From: Hyphomicrobiaceae bacterium
Lineage (GTDB): Bacteria > Pseudomonadota > Alphaproteobacteria > Rhizobiales > Hyphomicrobiaceae
Length of the DNA stretch: 64,000 nucleotides
Direction: 5' to 3'
NCBI GenBank assembly: GCA_020638055.1
Contig: JACKJH010000002.1
Span: forward strand, 186,001-250,000
In this document: positions 1 to 8,635 of the stretch, in pieces
Position numbering within the stretch: the first letter of the stretch is position 1
Layout of the letters: each line of letters opens with the position of its first letter
The notes under the pieces: model-generated
The model's input: only the letters and a program-made list of their open reading frames with translations
What the model was told of the DNA's origin: nothing
Databases searched by the model: none
Program-made: the position numbers and the translations under genes

Positions 1-928
1 AACGCCGGTCGTCAGGCCGTTCGAATGTCAATTGCCCCAGTTCCGCAAGATCGAGCCGTTTGGTCGGTGTATCAATGCGTTCCGGCCACGACAGCGCCAG
101 CGCAATTGGCGTGCGCATGTCGGGGGAGGCCATTTGCGCCAAAACGGACCCATCGCGGTACGAAACCAGGCAGTGCACGATCGACTGGGGATGCACGACG
201 CAATCAAGCTGACTGATCGTAACCGGAAACAGGTGCAAAGCCTCGATCAGCTCCAGGCCCTTGTTCATCATTGTCGCCGAATCAATGGTGATCTTCGCGC
301 CCATGGACCAATTGGGATGCCGCAACGCCTGCTCGGGTTTGGCTGCTTTCAGTCGCTCGTGGTCCCAATTGCGGAACGGTCCGCCCGATGCCGTCAGCGT
401 GATCGCCTCGATATCCCTGGCGGCGGATGCCCCAATCGCCTGGAAGGCGGCCGAATGCTCCGAATCGACTGGCAGCAGTTCCGTATCGGCAGCGCTCACC
501 TCACGCATGAACAATTCGCCTGCCGCCACCAGGCACTCCTTGTTGGCCAACGCCACCCTGCGGCCTTGGCGAACCGCTGCAAGTGTGGGAACCAGTCCCG
601 CGGCACCAACGATCGAGGCAACAACGCAATCGGCAGGTTGTGAAGCCGCCTCGACCAGCGCATCTCCCCCCGCCGCCACCACTATGCCGGTCCCAGACAG
701 GGCCTTTGCAAGGTCCTGGTAGCCTTCGGGATCTGCAACCACGGCCATTTTCGCACGATGGCGGATGGCAAGCTCGGCAAGCCCTTTGACGTCGCCATTA
801 GCCGTCAGCGCCACGACTTCAAACCTGTCAGGATGCCGCCCGACAAGGTCCAGCGTGCTTTGCCCTATTGAGCCTGTCGCACCTAGCACGCTCAGGCGTT
901 GCACAGATTGCCCGGCACCAGCCTTCAT
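1..928 (-). CDS. dxr: 1-deoxy-D-xylulose 5-phosphate reductoisomerase, C-terminus cut by window edge
   Basis: The reading frame begins at an ATG at 928 and runs leftward out of the window without a stop; about 309 codons are visible. Seen: an N-terminal Rossmann motif GATGSIG, LANKE, a substrate-loop VDSEHSA and the ITIDSATMMNKGLE stretch. These are hallmarks of DXR, which makes 2-C-methyl-D-erythritol 4-phosphate, the committed step of the non-mevalonate isoprenoid pathway, using NADPH and a divalent metal. It is the last gene visible of the minus-strand block pyrH-frr-uppS-cdsA-dxr and is separated from cdsA by two palindromic A elements. The missing part should be the C-terminal alpha-helical domain. 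Confidence 0.93.
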   Translation of the reverse strand, partial: MKAGAGQSVQRLSVLGATGSIGQSTLDLVGRHPDRFEVVALTANGDVKGLAELAIRHRAKMAVVADPEGYQDLAKALSGTGIVVAAGGDALVEAASQPADCVVASIVGAAGLVPTLAAVRQGRRVALANKECLVAAGELFMREVSAADTELLPVDSEHSAAFQAIGASAARDIEAITLTASGGPFRNWDHERLKAAKPEQALRHPNWSMGAKITIDSATMMNKGLELIEALHLFPVTISQLDCVVHPQSIVHCLVSYRDGSVLAQMASPDMRTPIALALSWPERIDTPTKRLDLAELGQLTFERPDDRR

Positions 929-1084
929 CGCGCGCAACTCCGCCCGTTCGTTTTTTTGCTCTCCAAGCACCATGCCGCCGAAGCTGCTCTCCCCAAAAAT
1001 CCAACCAAGTCGCCGCTACAAGGCGCAGGCCAACGCTCCCAACGGGCCGGTCACATGCAACGCGCGTAGACCGCGTTTTAGCAC

Positions 1085-1189
1085 CTGGAGCGCATTACGA
1101 TCCGACGGAATCGGATCGGCGCTCTAGCTTTTTGTTTTGTCGCATTTTCTTCGACGAACCGGTGTCCACTTCGTCGGAAAATGCTCTAG
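1085..1189. repeat. Palindromic mosaic element, A type (A2+A1), copy 1
   Basis: A 105-bp unit made of a short palindrome (A2, core GATCCGA/TCGGATC), a spacer with an internal CTAG and T-rich run, and a second imperfect palindrome (A1, arms GCATTTTC and GAAAATGC). The left edge reads CTGG and the right edge CTAG. It is directly followed by a second copy that shares this CTAG. It lies between dxr and cdsA. Confidence 0.9.
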
Positions 1190-1290
1190 AGCGCATTCCG
1201 ATCCGATGGAATCGGATCGGCGCTCTAGCTTCTTGTTTGGTCGCATTTTATTCGACGAACCGGTGTCCACTTCGTCGGAAAATGCTCTAG
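1186..1290. repeat. Palindromic mosaic element, A type, copy 2
   Basis: Full-length A unit in tandem with copy 1, same orientation, sharing the CTAG at 1186-1189. It ends with a CTAG at 1287-1290 whose complement contains the TAG stop codon of cdsA. The two copies differ at several positions, so this is not a very recent identical duplication. Confidence 0.9.
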
Positions 1291-2189
1291 ACGCCAAGCA
1301 GCGCGCGCGCGGGCGATGACGGCGACACCAGCAGGGCCAATATCGAGACCGCAAGCGACACCGCGACAGTGCTGTCGGCACGATCCATAACGCCGCCATG
1401 GCCAGGAATAAGTGAACTGGAATCCTTTATCCCGAACCGCCGCTTGAGCGCCGACTCCGCAAGATCGCCCAGTTGCGCCACAAGCGCCAGCGCCAGTCCT
1501 GTCGCACCCAGCGCAAAACTACTGGCATTGGGAACAAACAGGGCGAATAAAATGCCCCCGACCAGCCCCGCTGTCAGCCCGCCAAGCAATCCCGCCCAGG
1601 TCTTGTTTGGCGAAACACGCGGCCAAAGTTTGGGCCCTCCGATGCCTCTGCCGGCGGCAAACGCACCGATATCCGATCCCCACACAACCAGAAATATGAA
1701 AAGCACGGCCAAAAATCCGTAAGGCTCGTCACCTCTGAGCCATAACATGGCAACGGTGGGCAATCCGACATATCCGACGCCGGCGGCCGACATCATACGG
1801 CGTGGCCCGAACGGGAATGCCAGCAAAAGTGCAACTCCTATGACGAGCGCCAGCACGCCAAATATTGGCATGCCCATGGCGCCCAGTACACCCGCCACCA
1901 GCACTGCTCCGGCGTGAACGAACAGCGCGGGTCCGAAATCTTCGCTCCGGATGACACGCCCCCATTCCCAGCACATGACCAGGGCAACGCCTATAACCAG
2001 GAGCGCGAACGGCCTTGGACCCGCGTATGCGAGCGCCAGCGAAACCGCCGACATGACGACGCCAGCCACAAGCCGTGGCTTGAGGTCGGAACTTTTTTTC
2101 TCAGGGTTTGAACCCGCATCATCGCCAACAGCGGCGCCATGGGCTGCAATGGACGGTGAACCTGCGCCGGGTCGGGCTTCCTCACTCAT
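1287..2189 (-). CDS. cdsA: Phosphatidate cytidylyltransferase
   Basis: A 300-aa integral membrane enzyme that makes CDP-diacylglycerol from CTP and phosphatidic acid, the branch point to all phospholipids. Seen: many hydrophobic segments from about residue 40 onward and the family signature near the C-terminus (KR-x4-KD, then PGHGG and MDR). The N-terminal 35 residues are hydrophilic and variable. The start overlaps the uppS stop by four bases (ATGA), which implies translational coupling. The last codon is followed by a TAG that lies inside the CTAG boundary of an adjacent palindromic element, so the native stop and the repeat edge coincide. Confidence 0.93.
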   Translation of the reverse strand: MSEEARPGAGSPSIAAHGAAVGDDAGSNPEKKSSDLKPRLVAGVVMSAVSLALAYAGPRPFALLVIGVALVMCWEWGRVIRSEDFGPALFVHAGAVLVAGVLGAMGMPIFGVLALVIGVALLLAFPFGPRRMMSAAGVGYVGLPTVAMLWLRGDEPYGFLAVLFIFLVVWGSDIGAFAAGRGIGGPKLWPRVSPNKTWAGLLGGLTAGLVGGILFALFVPNASSFALGATGLALALVAQLGDLAESALKRRFGIKDSSSLIPGHGGVMDRADSTVAVSLAVSILALLVSPSSPARALLGV

Positions 2190-2980
2190 CCATCAACGCC
2201 TGACGCATAGGTCCGCTGCGACAGACCACCATAGCGCCTGTCGCGCGCACGAAATGTAGCAATCGCAGCCTCAAGATCGCTGCGTTCGAATTCCGGCCAG
2301 CACGTATCTATGAACACGAATTCCGTGTAGGCACATTGCCAAAGCAGAAAATTGGACAATCTCATTTCACCGCTGGTCCTAATCAGAAGATCGGGCTCGG
2401 GGATGCCCGCCGTGTCCAGACATCCGCTGATCTTGCCGGCATCTATGTCTTCCGGCCGAAGACGCCCGGCTGCAACGTCCTCAGCCAGCAGCCGCGCTGC
2501 CTTGGCAATCTCGTCACGCGCACCGTAGTTGAAGGCGATAATCAGATTGAGTTTGCTGTTGTTCCGCGTCAATTCGGCAGCTTCATCGATCAATGCCATC
2601 AGTTCCGGTTCGACACCTGTGCGCTCTCCAATAACCTTGATGCACACACCTGCTTGGTGCAGCTCCGCCAGGTCTCGGCGGATAAAACGCTTCATAAGCC
2701 CCATGAGGTCGTCAATTTCCTCGGCCGGCCGCGACCAGTTCTCCGACGAAAACGAATAGATTGTCAGGTAGGGGACTTGTAGCTCGATGGCCGCTTTCAC
2801 CGCGCGCCGAACAGCCTCCACGCCTTTTCGATGCCCAACGCTGCGAGGCAGTCCGCGTGCCTTTGCCCAGCGCCCATTACCATCCATGATAATAGCGATG
2901 TGGCGAACGATACTTTCCGCATCACCCATCGCGGCCTCTGCGCCATTCGTCTGCGGCATGACTATCGAGCGGTCTGACAA
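2186..2980 (-). CDS. uppS: Isoprenyl transferase (undecaprenyl diphosphate synthase)
   Basis: A 264-aa cis-prenyltransferase that condenses isopentenyl diphosphate units onto farnesyl diphosphate to give the C55 carrier for peptidoglycan and surface polysaccharide assembly. Seen: the substrate-binding motif IIMDGNGRWAKARGLPR, SSENWSRP, and the C-terminal DLLIRTSGEMRLSNFLLWQ block. The first 25 residues before the conserved start are extra, so an internal ATG is possible. It overlaps cdsA by four bases. Upstream lies a 480-bp repeat array that separates it from frr, so it may have its own promoter or be read through from frr. Confidence 0.95.
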   Translation of the reverse strand: MSDRSIVMPQTNGAEAAMGDAESIVRHIAIIMDGNGRWAKARGLPRSVGHRKGVEAVRRAVKAAIELQVPYLTIYSFSSENWSRPAEEIDDLMGLMKRFIRRDLAELHQAGVCIKVIGERTGVEPELMALIDEAAELTRNNSKLNLIIAFNYGARDEIAKAARLLAEDVAAGRLRPEDIDAGKISGCLDTAGIPEPDLLIRTSGEMRLSNFLLWQCAYTEFVFIDTCWPEFERSDLEAAIATFRARDRRYGGLSQRTYASGVDG

Positions 2981-3022
2981 AAACGGCGCCTCTTACTGAA
3001 ACCTAGGACCAGAATTAGACCC

Positions 3023-3124
3023 TAGATCGTGTTCATGTTTCATAAAAATAAACGCACGATCCAACTTTCTATTTGCCGCCAAGTTTTTCACGGCCCTACC
3101 GCGCCACACTGCAGCTAAACATGC
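3023..3124. repeat. Degenerate C-type palindromic element
   Basis: Layout matches the C element at 12363-12467: a first palindrome (GATCGTG/CACGATC), a T-rich spacer, then a second region ending in AACATGCT. It is eroded relative to the 12.3 kb copy. It is the first of several modules packed between uppS and frr. Confidence 0.6.
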
Positions 3125-3203
3125 TCTTGATACATCGCAGCCCAAGCCGCATGCAAAAATATGCGGGCACCCGATGCTGCAACACGCCCATGTGTTGCAG
3201 ACA

Positions 3204-3267
3204 CTAGAGCATTTTCCGATGATGTGAGTACCGGTTCATCGAAGAAAATGCGACCAAACAAGAAGCT
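3204..3267. repeat. A1 half-element
   Basis: Begins with CTAG and the GCATTTTCC arm, carries the ACCGGTTC centre and the GAAAATGCG arm, then the CCAAACAAGAAGC spacer. It breaks off where a D module starts at 3268. The A2 half that would normally follow appears about 160 bp further on, after D, L and E modules. Confidence 0.8.
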
Positions 3268-3342
3268 TGTGTGGCGTCGCGCCTTAGTTGATCGATGTTG
3301 CGGCACGCTGGGTATCAACTAAGGCGCGAAAAACGCCACACT
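3268..3342. repeat. D-type palindromic element
   Basis: A 75-bp inverted repeat with ends TGTGGCG and CGCCACA and inner arms built on CGCGCCTTAGTTGAT and ATCAACTAAGGCGCG. Two other D copies lie at 46206-46278 and 59774-59846. It is followed by a conserved 21-bp linker (L, 3341-3361) that recurs next to the other two copies. Confidence 0.85.
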
Positions 3343-3357
3343 GAGCCAATGATTTGG

Positions 3358-3431
3358 CTAGTGGCCTTCATGTCGCGCCAAAATTGCAGCGGCGGCGGCT
3401 ATGTTTCAATTTTGGCGCGACAGGCCACTAG
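3358..3431. repeat. E-type palindromic element
   Basis: A 74-bp unit flanked by CTAG at both ends, with terminal arms TGGCCT and AGGCCA and inner arms CGCGCCAAAATTG and CAATTTTGGCGCG. A second copy occurs at 46114-46188. In the related array at 59770-59966 it is absent and a single CTAG marks the site. Confidence 0.87.
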
Positions 3432-3466
3432 TGAGCCGATCTGATCTCATCGGATCGGCGCACTAA
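3428..3466. repeat. A2 half-element, degenerate
   Basis: A short palindrome with core GATCTGATC/CATCGGATCGG that follows E at a shared CTAG. Its right edge is CTAA, whose complement provides the TAG stop of frr at 3463-3465. It is shorter than other A2 copies. Confidence 0.7.
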
Positions 3467-4026
3467 ACTTTCTGGATTTCGGCTTCCTTGTTCTGCAGCA
3501 CCTGGTCAACTTCCTTGACATAGGTATCGGTCAAGTCCTGCACCTTGGCCGCATTGGTTTTTTGTTCATCCTGGCTCATGCCACCCTCCTTCTCTAGTTT
3601 TTTGAGAAGGTCCATGCCATCGCGCCTGACGTTGCGTACCGAAATGCGCCCTTGCTCGGCGTATTTGTGTGCAACCTTGATCAGGTCCTGGCGGCGCTCC
3701 GCGGTAAGCGCGGGGATCGGAAGCCGCATCATTTGTCCATCGATAACCGGATTGAGCCCGAGGTTGGATTCGCGGATAGCCTTTTCGACGGCCGAAATAT
3801 TGGAGCGGTCCCAGACCTGCACCGTTATCATCCGCGGCTCTGGCACCGACACGGTCGCCACCTGATTGAGCGGCATCTTGGAGCCATAAACTGTGACCTG
3901 GATGGGGTCGAGCAGGTGAGCGCTGGCCCTGCCTGTTCGCAACCCGGAAAACTCGCGCTTCAAGGCATCAAGGGAAGCCTGCATGCGCTCCTCAAGGTCA
4001 TTAAGGTCGAAGCTGTCAGATGACAT
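3463..4026 (-). CDS. frr: Ribosome recycling factor
   Basis: A 187-aa protein of normal RRF length. With EF-G it splits the post-termination ribosome. Seen: the RTGRAS segment of the conserved N-terminal helix, the LNQVATVSVPEPRMITVQ core, and the helical C-terminal arm with VRNVRRDGMD. It sits 89 bp downstream of pyrH in the usual tsf-pyrH-frr order. The TAG stop falls on the edge of an A2 palindrome, so the last translated base and the repeat array are contiguous. Confidence 0.96.
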   Translation of the reverse strand: MSSDSFDLNDLEERMQASLDALKREFSGLRTGRASAHLLDPIQVTVYGSKMPLNQVATVSVPEPRMITVQVWDRSNISAVEKAIRESNLGLNPVIDGQMMRLPIPALTAERRQDLIKVAHKYAEQGRISVRNVRRDGMDLLKKLEKEGGMSQDEQKTNAAKVQDLTDTYVKEVDQVLQNKEAEIQKV

Positions 4027-4115
4027 TCGCTACTCCATGCTATTCGCACTCGCCGGCTCTGCCTGAAATGCTGCGCGGACTTTTCCAATACCCCAAGAAG
4101 GCCCACTGGCGCCGG

Positions 4116-4853
4116 TCAGGATACAACCGTAGCCCGAGCCTCTCCTCGCAAAACCTTCAGGAGATTTCCCGATTCCTCAACAGAGAACACAATTACCGGA
4201 AGTTGATTGTCGCGGGCAAGGGCGATGGCAGCGCCGTCCATCACCTTGAGATCGCGAGCCAAAACCTCGCCGTAGGACAACGTATCATAACGCTGGGCAT
4301 TTCGATTCAACTTTGGATCCGCCGAATAGACACCATCAACCTGCGTTGCCTTTGCCATCGCATCACAGCCGGTTTCAATGGCTCTTAGTGTCGCCGCCGT
4401 ATCGGTGGTGAAGTACGGATTGCCTGTTCCCGCCGCAAAAATCACCACCCGCCCCTTGCGCAGGTGGTGCATGGCCTTGGGATGTACGTATGCCTCGCAT
4501 ACCGTCGGCATGGGAATGGCGGATTGAACCCGCGATGACACTTTCAACTGATCGAGAGCGCCTTGAAAAGCCAGCGAATTCATGACAGTCGCCAGCATCC
4601 CCATATAATCGGCAGTGGCCCGCTCCATGCCTTCTGCTGCGCCCTTCAACCCTCGAAATATGTTGCCACCACCGATCACAATGGCAATCTCGGCACCGGC
4701 CTGAACGGCTTCTGCCACATCTTTGGCAAGCCGGTTGACGACGCCCATGTCAATTCCATAGCCGGATTTGCCCATCAAAGCCTCGCCCGAGAGCTTGAGC
4801 AGCAAGCGCTTGTACTTGAGCGCTGGCACTGTGGCTGGCACTGACTGAGACAT
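4116..4853 (-). CDS. pyrH: Uridylate kinase
   Basis: A 245-aa hexameric UMP kinase that phosphorylates UMP to UDP, feeding pyrimidine nucleotide synthesis. Seen: LLLKLSGEALMG at the N-terminus, IGGGNIFRG, FAAGTGNPYFTTDTAA and the uridine-binding region with QVDGVYSADPK. A longer reading frame extends to 4946, but the family alignment and the sequence at 4853 favour the internal ATG (MSQSVPATV). It is the second gene of the tsf-pyrH-frr cluster; the 580-bp gap to tsf contains a repeat. Confidence 0.95.
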   Translation of the reverse strand: MSQSVPATVPALKYKRLLLKLSGEALMGKSGYGIDMGVVNRLAKDVAEAVQAGAEIAIVIGGGNIFRGLKGAAEGMERATADYMGMLATVMNSLAFQGALDQLKVSSRVQSAIPMPTVCEAYVHPKAMHHLRKGRVVIFAAGTGNPYFTTDTAATLRAIETGCDAMAKATQVDGVYSADPKLNRNAQRYDTLSYGEVLARDLKVMDGAAIALARDNQLPVIVFSVEESGNLLKVLRGEARATVVS

Positions 4854-5246
4854 GGCGTTTTCCCTACTCCCCGCGTGAACCTTCCACGCCAGCAACGGCC
4901 AATTTCGCGCGCCTTGAGACAAACGCGACGTCGCACAGCACATCAACGGCCGGCTTTGCCGTTATTGTGTCTTGCGGAGACGCTTGCACGCAAATTGTAA
5001 TCCTGCGCGAATTGACCTGAAGTTGAATTCCGCCGTGTCCAGGCAGCAAGCGCTCCGAGAGTTGGCTCAATTCGACCAGGCGTCGCGTTTTGATTGTTGA
5101 GCAAAAGCATCATCGCCGCACGCCATAGCGCAAATCCAGCCGCTTTGGCACTCCCTGCAGCGGCAAAACAGAAAATATCGCAATGCAACTAGAAAAAATT
5201 GCCGTGCAACTGCTCATTACAGGCAACCGCGGACAAATGGATCGGC
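4854..5246. other. Intergenic region between pyrH and the tsf-side repeat
   Basis: About 390 bp without a convincing gene. A minus-strand frame of 81 codons (4943-5188) has no recognisable domain, and I regard it as chance. A pyrH promoter is expected here, but no clear -35/-10 pair can be asserted. Confidence 0.4.
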
Positions 5247-5273
5247 CATACCATCGTGAGAAAGGCGGGCTAG
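5247..5273. repeat. F-type terminal fragment
   Basis: This is the terminal inverted-repeat end of the F family (ATCGTGAGAAAGGCGGGCTAG). It abuts the A element at 5270 through a shared CTAG. The rest of F is missing on the left. Confidence 0.7.
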
Positions 5274-5370
5274 AGCATTTTCCGACGAAGTGGACACCGG
5301 TTCGTCGAACAAAATGCGACCAGACAAGAAGCTAACCCGGTCCGATGCAATCGGAGCGCAATGCGCTCTC
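5270..5370. repeat. Palindromic mosaic element, A type, downstream of tsf
   Basis: A1 followed by a degenerate A2 whose internal boundary reads CTAA rather than CTAG. It starts at the CTAG shared with the F fragment and ends in GCGCTCTC. It lies between tsf and pyrH, 64 bp past the tsf stop. Confidence 0.85.
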
Positions 5371-5433
5371 GGGGAGGCCGGCCCTACCGTCGATAAGCCC
5401 GGCGCCCCGAACCCTTGCTCACTGTCGCAATCG

Positions 5434-6366
5434 TTACGCGCCGCCGGCCTTGCGCACTTCTTCAGCGAAATCCTCTTCTTCACCCTTGTCGACACCTTCT
5501 CCAAGGACAAAAAAGACAAAGTCCTTGAGCTCGACTGGAGCGCCAGCGTCTTTTTCGGCTTCCTTGACCATCTGGCTGACGGTCTTGGACGTGTCGTAGA
5601 TGCTAGGCTGGTCGAGCAAGCAGTGCTCTTTGGCAAAGCTCTTGAGGCTCGACTGGAAAATCTTTTCCAGAACGTGATCGGGCTTGCCCTGGTTCTTTTC
5701 CGCCAGAATGCCCTTCTCACGCTCAAGGACGTCGGCGGGAACGCCGTCGATGTTGAGTGCGATCGGCTTGGTTGCAGCAACATGCATGGCAAGCTGACGG
5801 CCAAGTTCGGCCAAGGCTTCTGTCTTGCCTTCGGTTTGCAACGCTACGAGCGAACCAAGCTTGCCAAGCCCCTCGTTGTCCTTGTCGACCTTGTTGTGCA
5901 TGTAGCCGGCAACAAGACCCTTATCGACCGACACCACCGCTGCGCGACGCAACGTCATGTTCTCGCCGATGGTTGCAATCGTTTCCTTGACGAATTCATC
6001 GACGGTCTGCGATGTGCCCGGGAACGTCATGGCATTGAGCTTTTCGACGCTTCCTGCTGCGTCGGCCGCCAAATTCGCAATGCCCGAAACCATCTGCTGG
6101 AACTGCTCGTTGCGGGCGACAAAATCGGTTTCAGAGTTGACCTCGACGAGCGCACCCGTGGTGCCCGACGTGACCATTCCAACCAAACCTTCAGCAGCGG
6201 TACGGCCAGCCTTCTTGGCGGCCTTGGCAAGACCTTTGGTGCGCAACCAATCAATCGCGGCTTCGATATCGCCGTTATTTTCTGTAAGCGCTTTCTTGCA
6301 GTCCATCATGCCGGCGCCAGTGCGCTCGCGAAGCTCCTTGACGAGCGAAGCAGTAATCTGGGTCAT
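5434..6366 (-). CDS. tsf: Elongation factor Ts
   Basis: A 310-aa guanine nucleotide exchange factor for EF-Tu. Seen: the N-terminal UBA-like domain (TASLVKELRERTGAGMMDCK), the NSETDFVAR motif that contacts EF-Tu, and the two core subdomains; length is normal. It follows rpsB by 174 bp in the conserved rpsB-tsf pair. Translation ends with AGGA-TAA before a repeat. The C-terminus is acidic (EEEDFAEEVRK). Confidence 0.97.
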   Translation of the reverse strand: MTQITASLVKELRERTGAGMMDCKKALTENNGDIEAAIDWLRTKGLAKAAKKAGRTAAEGLVGMVTSGTTGALVEVNSETDFVARNEQFQQMVSGIANLAADAAGSVEKLNAMTFPGTSQTVDEFVKETIATIGENMTLRRAAVVSVDKGLVAGYMHNKVDKDNEGLGKLGSLVALQTEGKTEALAELGRQLAMHVAATKPIALNIDGVPADVLEREKGILAEKNQGKPDHVLEKIFQSSLKSFAKEHCLLDQPSIYDTSKTVSQMVKEAEKDAGAPVELKDFVFFVLGEGVDKGEEEDFAEEVRKAGGA

Positions 6367-6540
6367 GGTAATTCCATAAGTTGGCAGGCACGCAAGTCAA
6401 AGCGGCCCGACGTGAAATTGGCATCGGCCGCGGGAACCGGAATGCCCCCACGACCAAGAGTTACGCGCGCGCCCAGCGCCTTTGGCATTTGCGCCAGTAC
6501 CGCTCACGCTTCGCACGCAGGTGCGCCCTGCGCGAGGCGC

Positions 6541-7530
6541 TTACGCGGCAGTTGCTTCGACCAGCTTCTTGGCTTCGGCCGACCAGTTTTCAGAAGCGAT
6601 CCGGCCATTCAACTTGAGCTGAGCATCAAGCGCTGCAGCCTGTTCGGCATCAAGATCGGCAATCTGCCAGAAGTGGAATACACCGGCATCATTGAGCCGC
6701 TGTTCCAGTTTCACATCCACGCCCGAGATGCGCTTGAGATCATCGGGTTCACCGCGCGGCCCTTCAATACCTTCGAATTTGGCCGGTGGAAGCGCTTCCC
6801 CAACCGGCTTTTCAGCCGCCCCCAGATCGACGCCGGAAGCCTGCTGGCTGCGTTCCAGACCGTCAATGGCTGCCTTGGAGATCAGGTCGCAGTAAAGCGT
6901 GATGGCACGGCCGGCATCGTCGTTGCCCGGAATTGGGAAGTCGATGCCATCAGGATCGCAGTTGGTGTCGATAATCGCCACGATCGGGATACCGAGCTTC
7001 TTGGCTTCCTTGATCGCGATCGATTCCTTGTTGGTATCGATCACAAACAGCAGGTCGGGCGTGCCGCCCATGTCCTTGATGCCGCCCAGCGCCAGGTTAA
7101 GCTTGTCGCGCTCGCGCGTCAGGTTGAGGAGTTCCTTCTTGGTGCGGCCCTGCGGATTGGCCAGAATATCCTCAAGTTGCCGCAGGTGGCGGATGCGCTG
7201 CGAAATGGTCTTCCAGTTGGTCAACGCGCCACCAAGCCAGCGATGGTTGATGTAATATTGAGCCGACCGCTGTGCCGCATCCGCAATCGAGTCAGACGCC
7301 GCCCGCTTGGTCGCGACAAACAGAACGCGGCCGCCACCGGCAACCGTATCGGAAATCTTGACCAGTGCCTGATGCAGCATTGGCGTGGTCTGGGTAAGAT
7401 CGATGATGTGAACGTTATTGCGGGCGCCGAAGATGAACGAAGCCATCTTGGGGTTCCAGCGGTGGGCCTGGTGGCCGAAGTGCACGCCAGCTTCCAGAAG
7501 CTGACGCATATTGAAGGTGGGCAGCGCCAT
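6541..7530 (-). CDS. rpsB: 30S ribosomal protein S2 with C-terminal HhH-like extension
   Basis: 329 aa, against roughly 240-260 for a typical S2. Residues 1 to about 230 are canonical (MRQLLEAGVHFGHQAHRWNPKM, RWLGGALTNWKT, DTNCDPDGIDFPIPGNDDA). A charged linker follows, then a domain of about 67 residues from about 263 (DDLKRISGVDVKLEQRLN) resembling the helix-hairpin-helix-type fold annotated as COG3743 in rhizobial proteins. The same domain ends NuoE in this window. The start was placed at 7530 (MALPTFNM), not the upstream frame start at 7611. It heads the rpsB-tsf pair. Confidence 0.95.
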   Translation of the reverse strand: MALPTFNMRQLLEAGVHFGHQAHRWNPKMASFIFGARNNVHIIDLTQTTPMLHQALVKISDTVAGGGRVLFVATKRAASDSIADAAQRSAQYYINHRWLGGALTNWKTISQRIRHLRQLEDILANPQGRTKKELLNLTRERDKLNLALGGIKDMGGTPDLLFVIDTNKESIAIKEAKKLGIPIVAIIDTNCDPDGIDFPIPGNDDAGRAITLYCDLISKAAIDGLERSQQASGVDLGAAEKPVGEALPPAKFEGIEGPRGEPDDLKRISGVDVKLEQRLNDAGVFHFWQIADLDAEQAAALDAQLKLNGRIASENWSAEAKKLVEATAA

Positions 7531-7804
7531 CCGATAGTTCCTTTTTCCGGTTGAACCTCCGCAACCTTGAGAGAGCGAAGACATTGATCCGAAACAATAA
7601 TTTTCAGACATGCCAAACGCCCACCGGAGCGTCTTTCCGGGGCTTTTAATCCGAGAAGCGCGTTAGGTCACGTGTGGGATGGCGGCGTTATGGCCGAAGA
7701 TGGCAGGAAAAGCAAGGGTCTGCGCCCAATGCTCCAGGCCGGACCAATACGCAAGGACCCGTCGCCTCCAGGCCGGCACTGACTGGGGGTGGTATCGCCG
7801 ATCT
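7531..7804. other. rpsB leader region
   Basis: About 270 bp between the L,D-transpeptidase gene and rpsB. It should contain the rpsB promoter and leader, where S2 autoregulation is known in other bacteria. I cannot identify the structure with confidence. Confidence 0.35.
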
Positions 7805-8554
7805 TTATGGCAGACACCCCTCAAAGCGCGATTTGGCGGCCGGCGTCAGGATTGCGATAGCGGTGGGCTTCTCGCTGGCCCAGCCCTGCAGGTCACCGAC
7901 GTCGCCTTCATTAAGAGCAACACATCCAGCGGTCCCCTTGCCTGGCTCGCGCCAGACATGGATGAAGATGCATGAGCCGGCCTTGTTGGCTGCATCGGCC
8001 GGATAATCTACGATGACACCCTTCCGATAGAGCTTCTCGGCAGCCATTTCGTCGAATTTGATACCTTTTTCGACAGCGGAACTATCGACGATCCTGCCAT
8101 AACTTTGCGAGCGCGGCTCCTCAACGCAGATATGCCGCCCCATTTCCAGTTTCATGTGGCCGGGATAGGACGCAGCTTCAAACCCGAATGTCGCCCCGAG
8201 CGCATAAATGCCCATCGGTGACTTCAGGTCACCTTCCTGCTTCAATGGCTCACCTGCGTCCGCCAACTCCCGGTAGCCCGCCCCCCACGCAACACCCTTC
8301 TTGCCAACGACGGCGGGGAGCAATGCGCCCACCGCGCGCCATGGCTGAACCGGCGTTGCCCGTTCGAACCTTTCAACGATGGCGGCCGGGCCATCTTCAT
8401 TGGCAACCGTCACAATGACGAGCCGCTCAGCGGCGCGCAAAGCCGCCGGGCATTCAGACGCAATGGCACTGTTGTGTTCCATATTAAAAACTTGCATCGC
8501 TATGAGAGCAAAACATGTGGTGACCAGAATCCGGTGAATGCGTTGGCGCATCAT
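7805..8554 (-). CDS. Exported L,D-transpeptidase (YkuD-like) family protein
   Basis: 249 aa. Residues 8-33 are hydrophobic and look like a signal peptide or anchor. The catalytic-type motif is seen at the end of the domain: H199 in FIHVW and C211 in KGTAGCVAL, separated by 11 residues, as in the YkuD catalytic Cys-His signature. Such enzymes cross-link peptidoglycan stem peptides or attach proteins to them, but this subgroup (with LKSPMGIYALG) is mostly uncharacterised. It lies between dnaE and rpsB on the same strand. The substrate cannot be read from sequence. Confidence 0.8.
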   Translation of the reverse strand: MMRQRIHRILVTTCFALIAMQVFNMEHNSAIASECPAALRAAERLVIVTVANEDGPAAIVERFERATPVQPWRAVGALLPAVVGKKGVAWGAGYRELADAGEPLKQEGDLKSPMGIYALGATFGFEAASYPGHMKLEMGRHICVEEPRSQSYGRIVDSSAVEKGIKFDEMAAEKLYRKGVIVDYPADAANKAGSCIFIHVWREPGKGTAGCVALNEGDVGDLQGWASEKPTAIAILTPAAKSRFEGCLP

Positions 8555-8635
8555 TGCTCCCCCTACCGTCAGGCCGCAGGAATGGAGCGGCGAGGCAAAA
8601 CAATCAAGCAGTACAGATGCGGGTCTGCAACCAAC

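Noticed and set aside
5290..7554. A 754-codon plus-strand open frame opposite tsf and rpsB
   Set aside because: It lies on the complement of two well-conserved genes, with no domain of its own, and its start is in a repeat. Long antisense frames are expected in GC-rich coding DNA.
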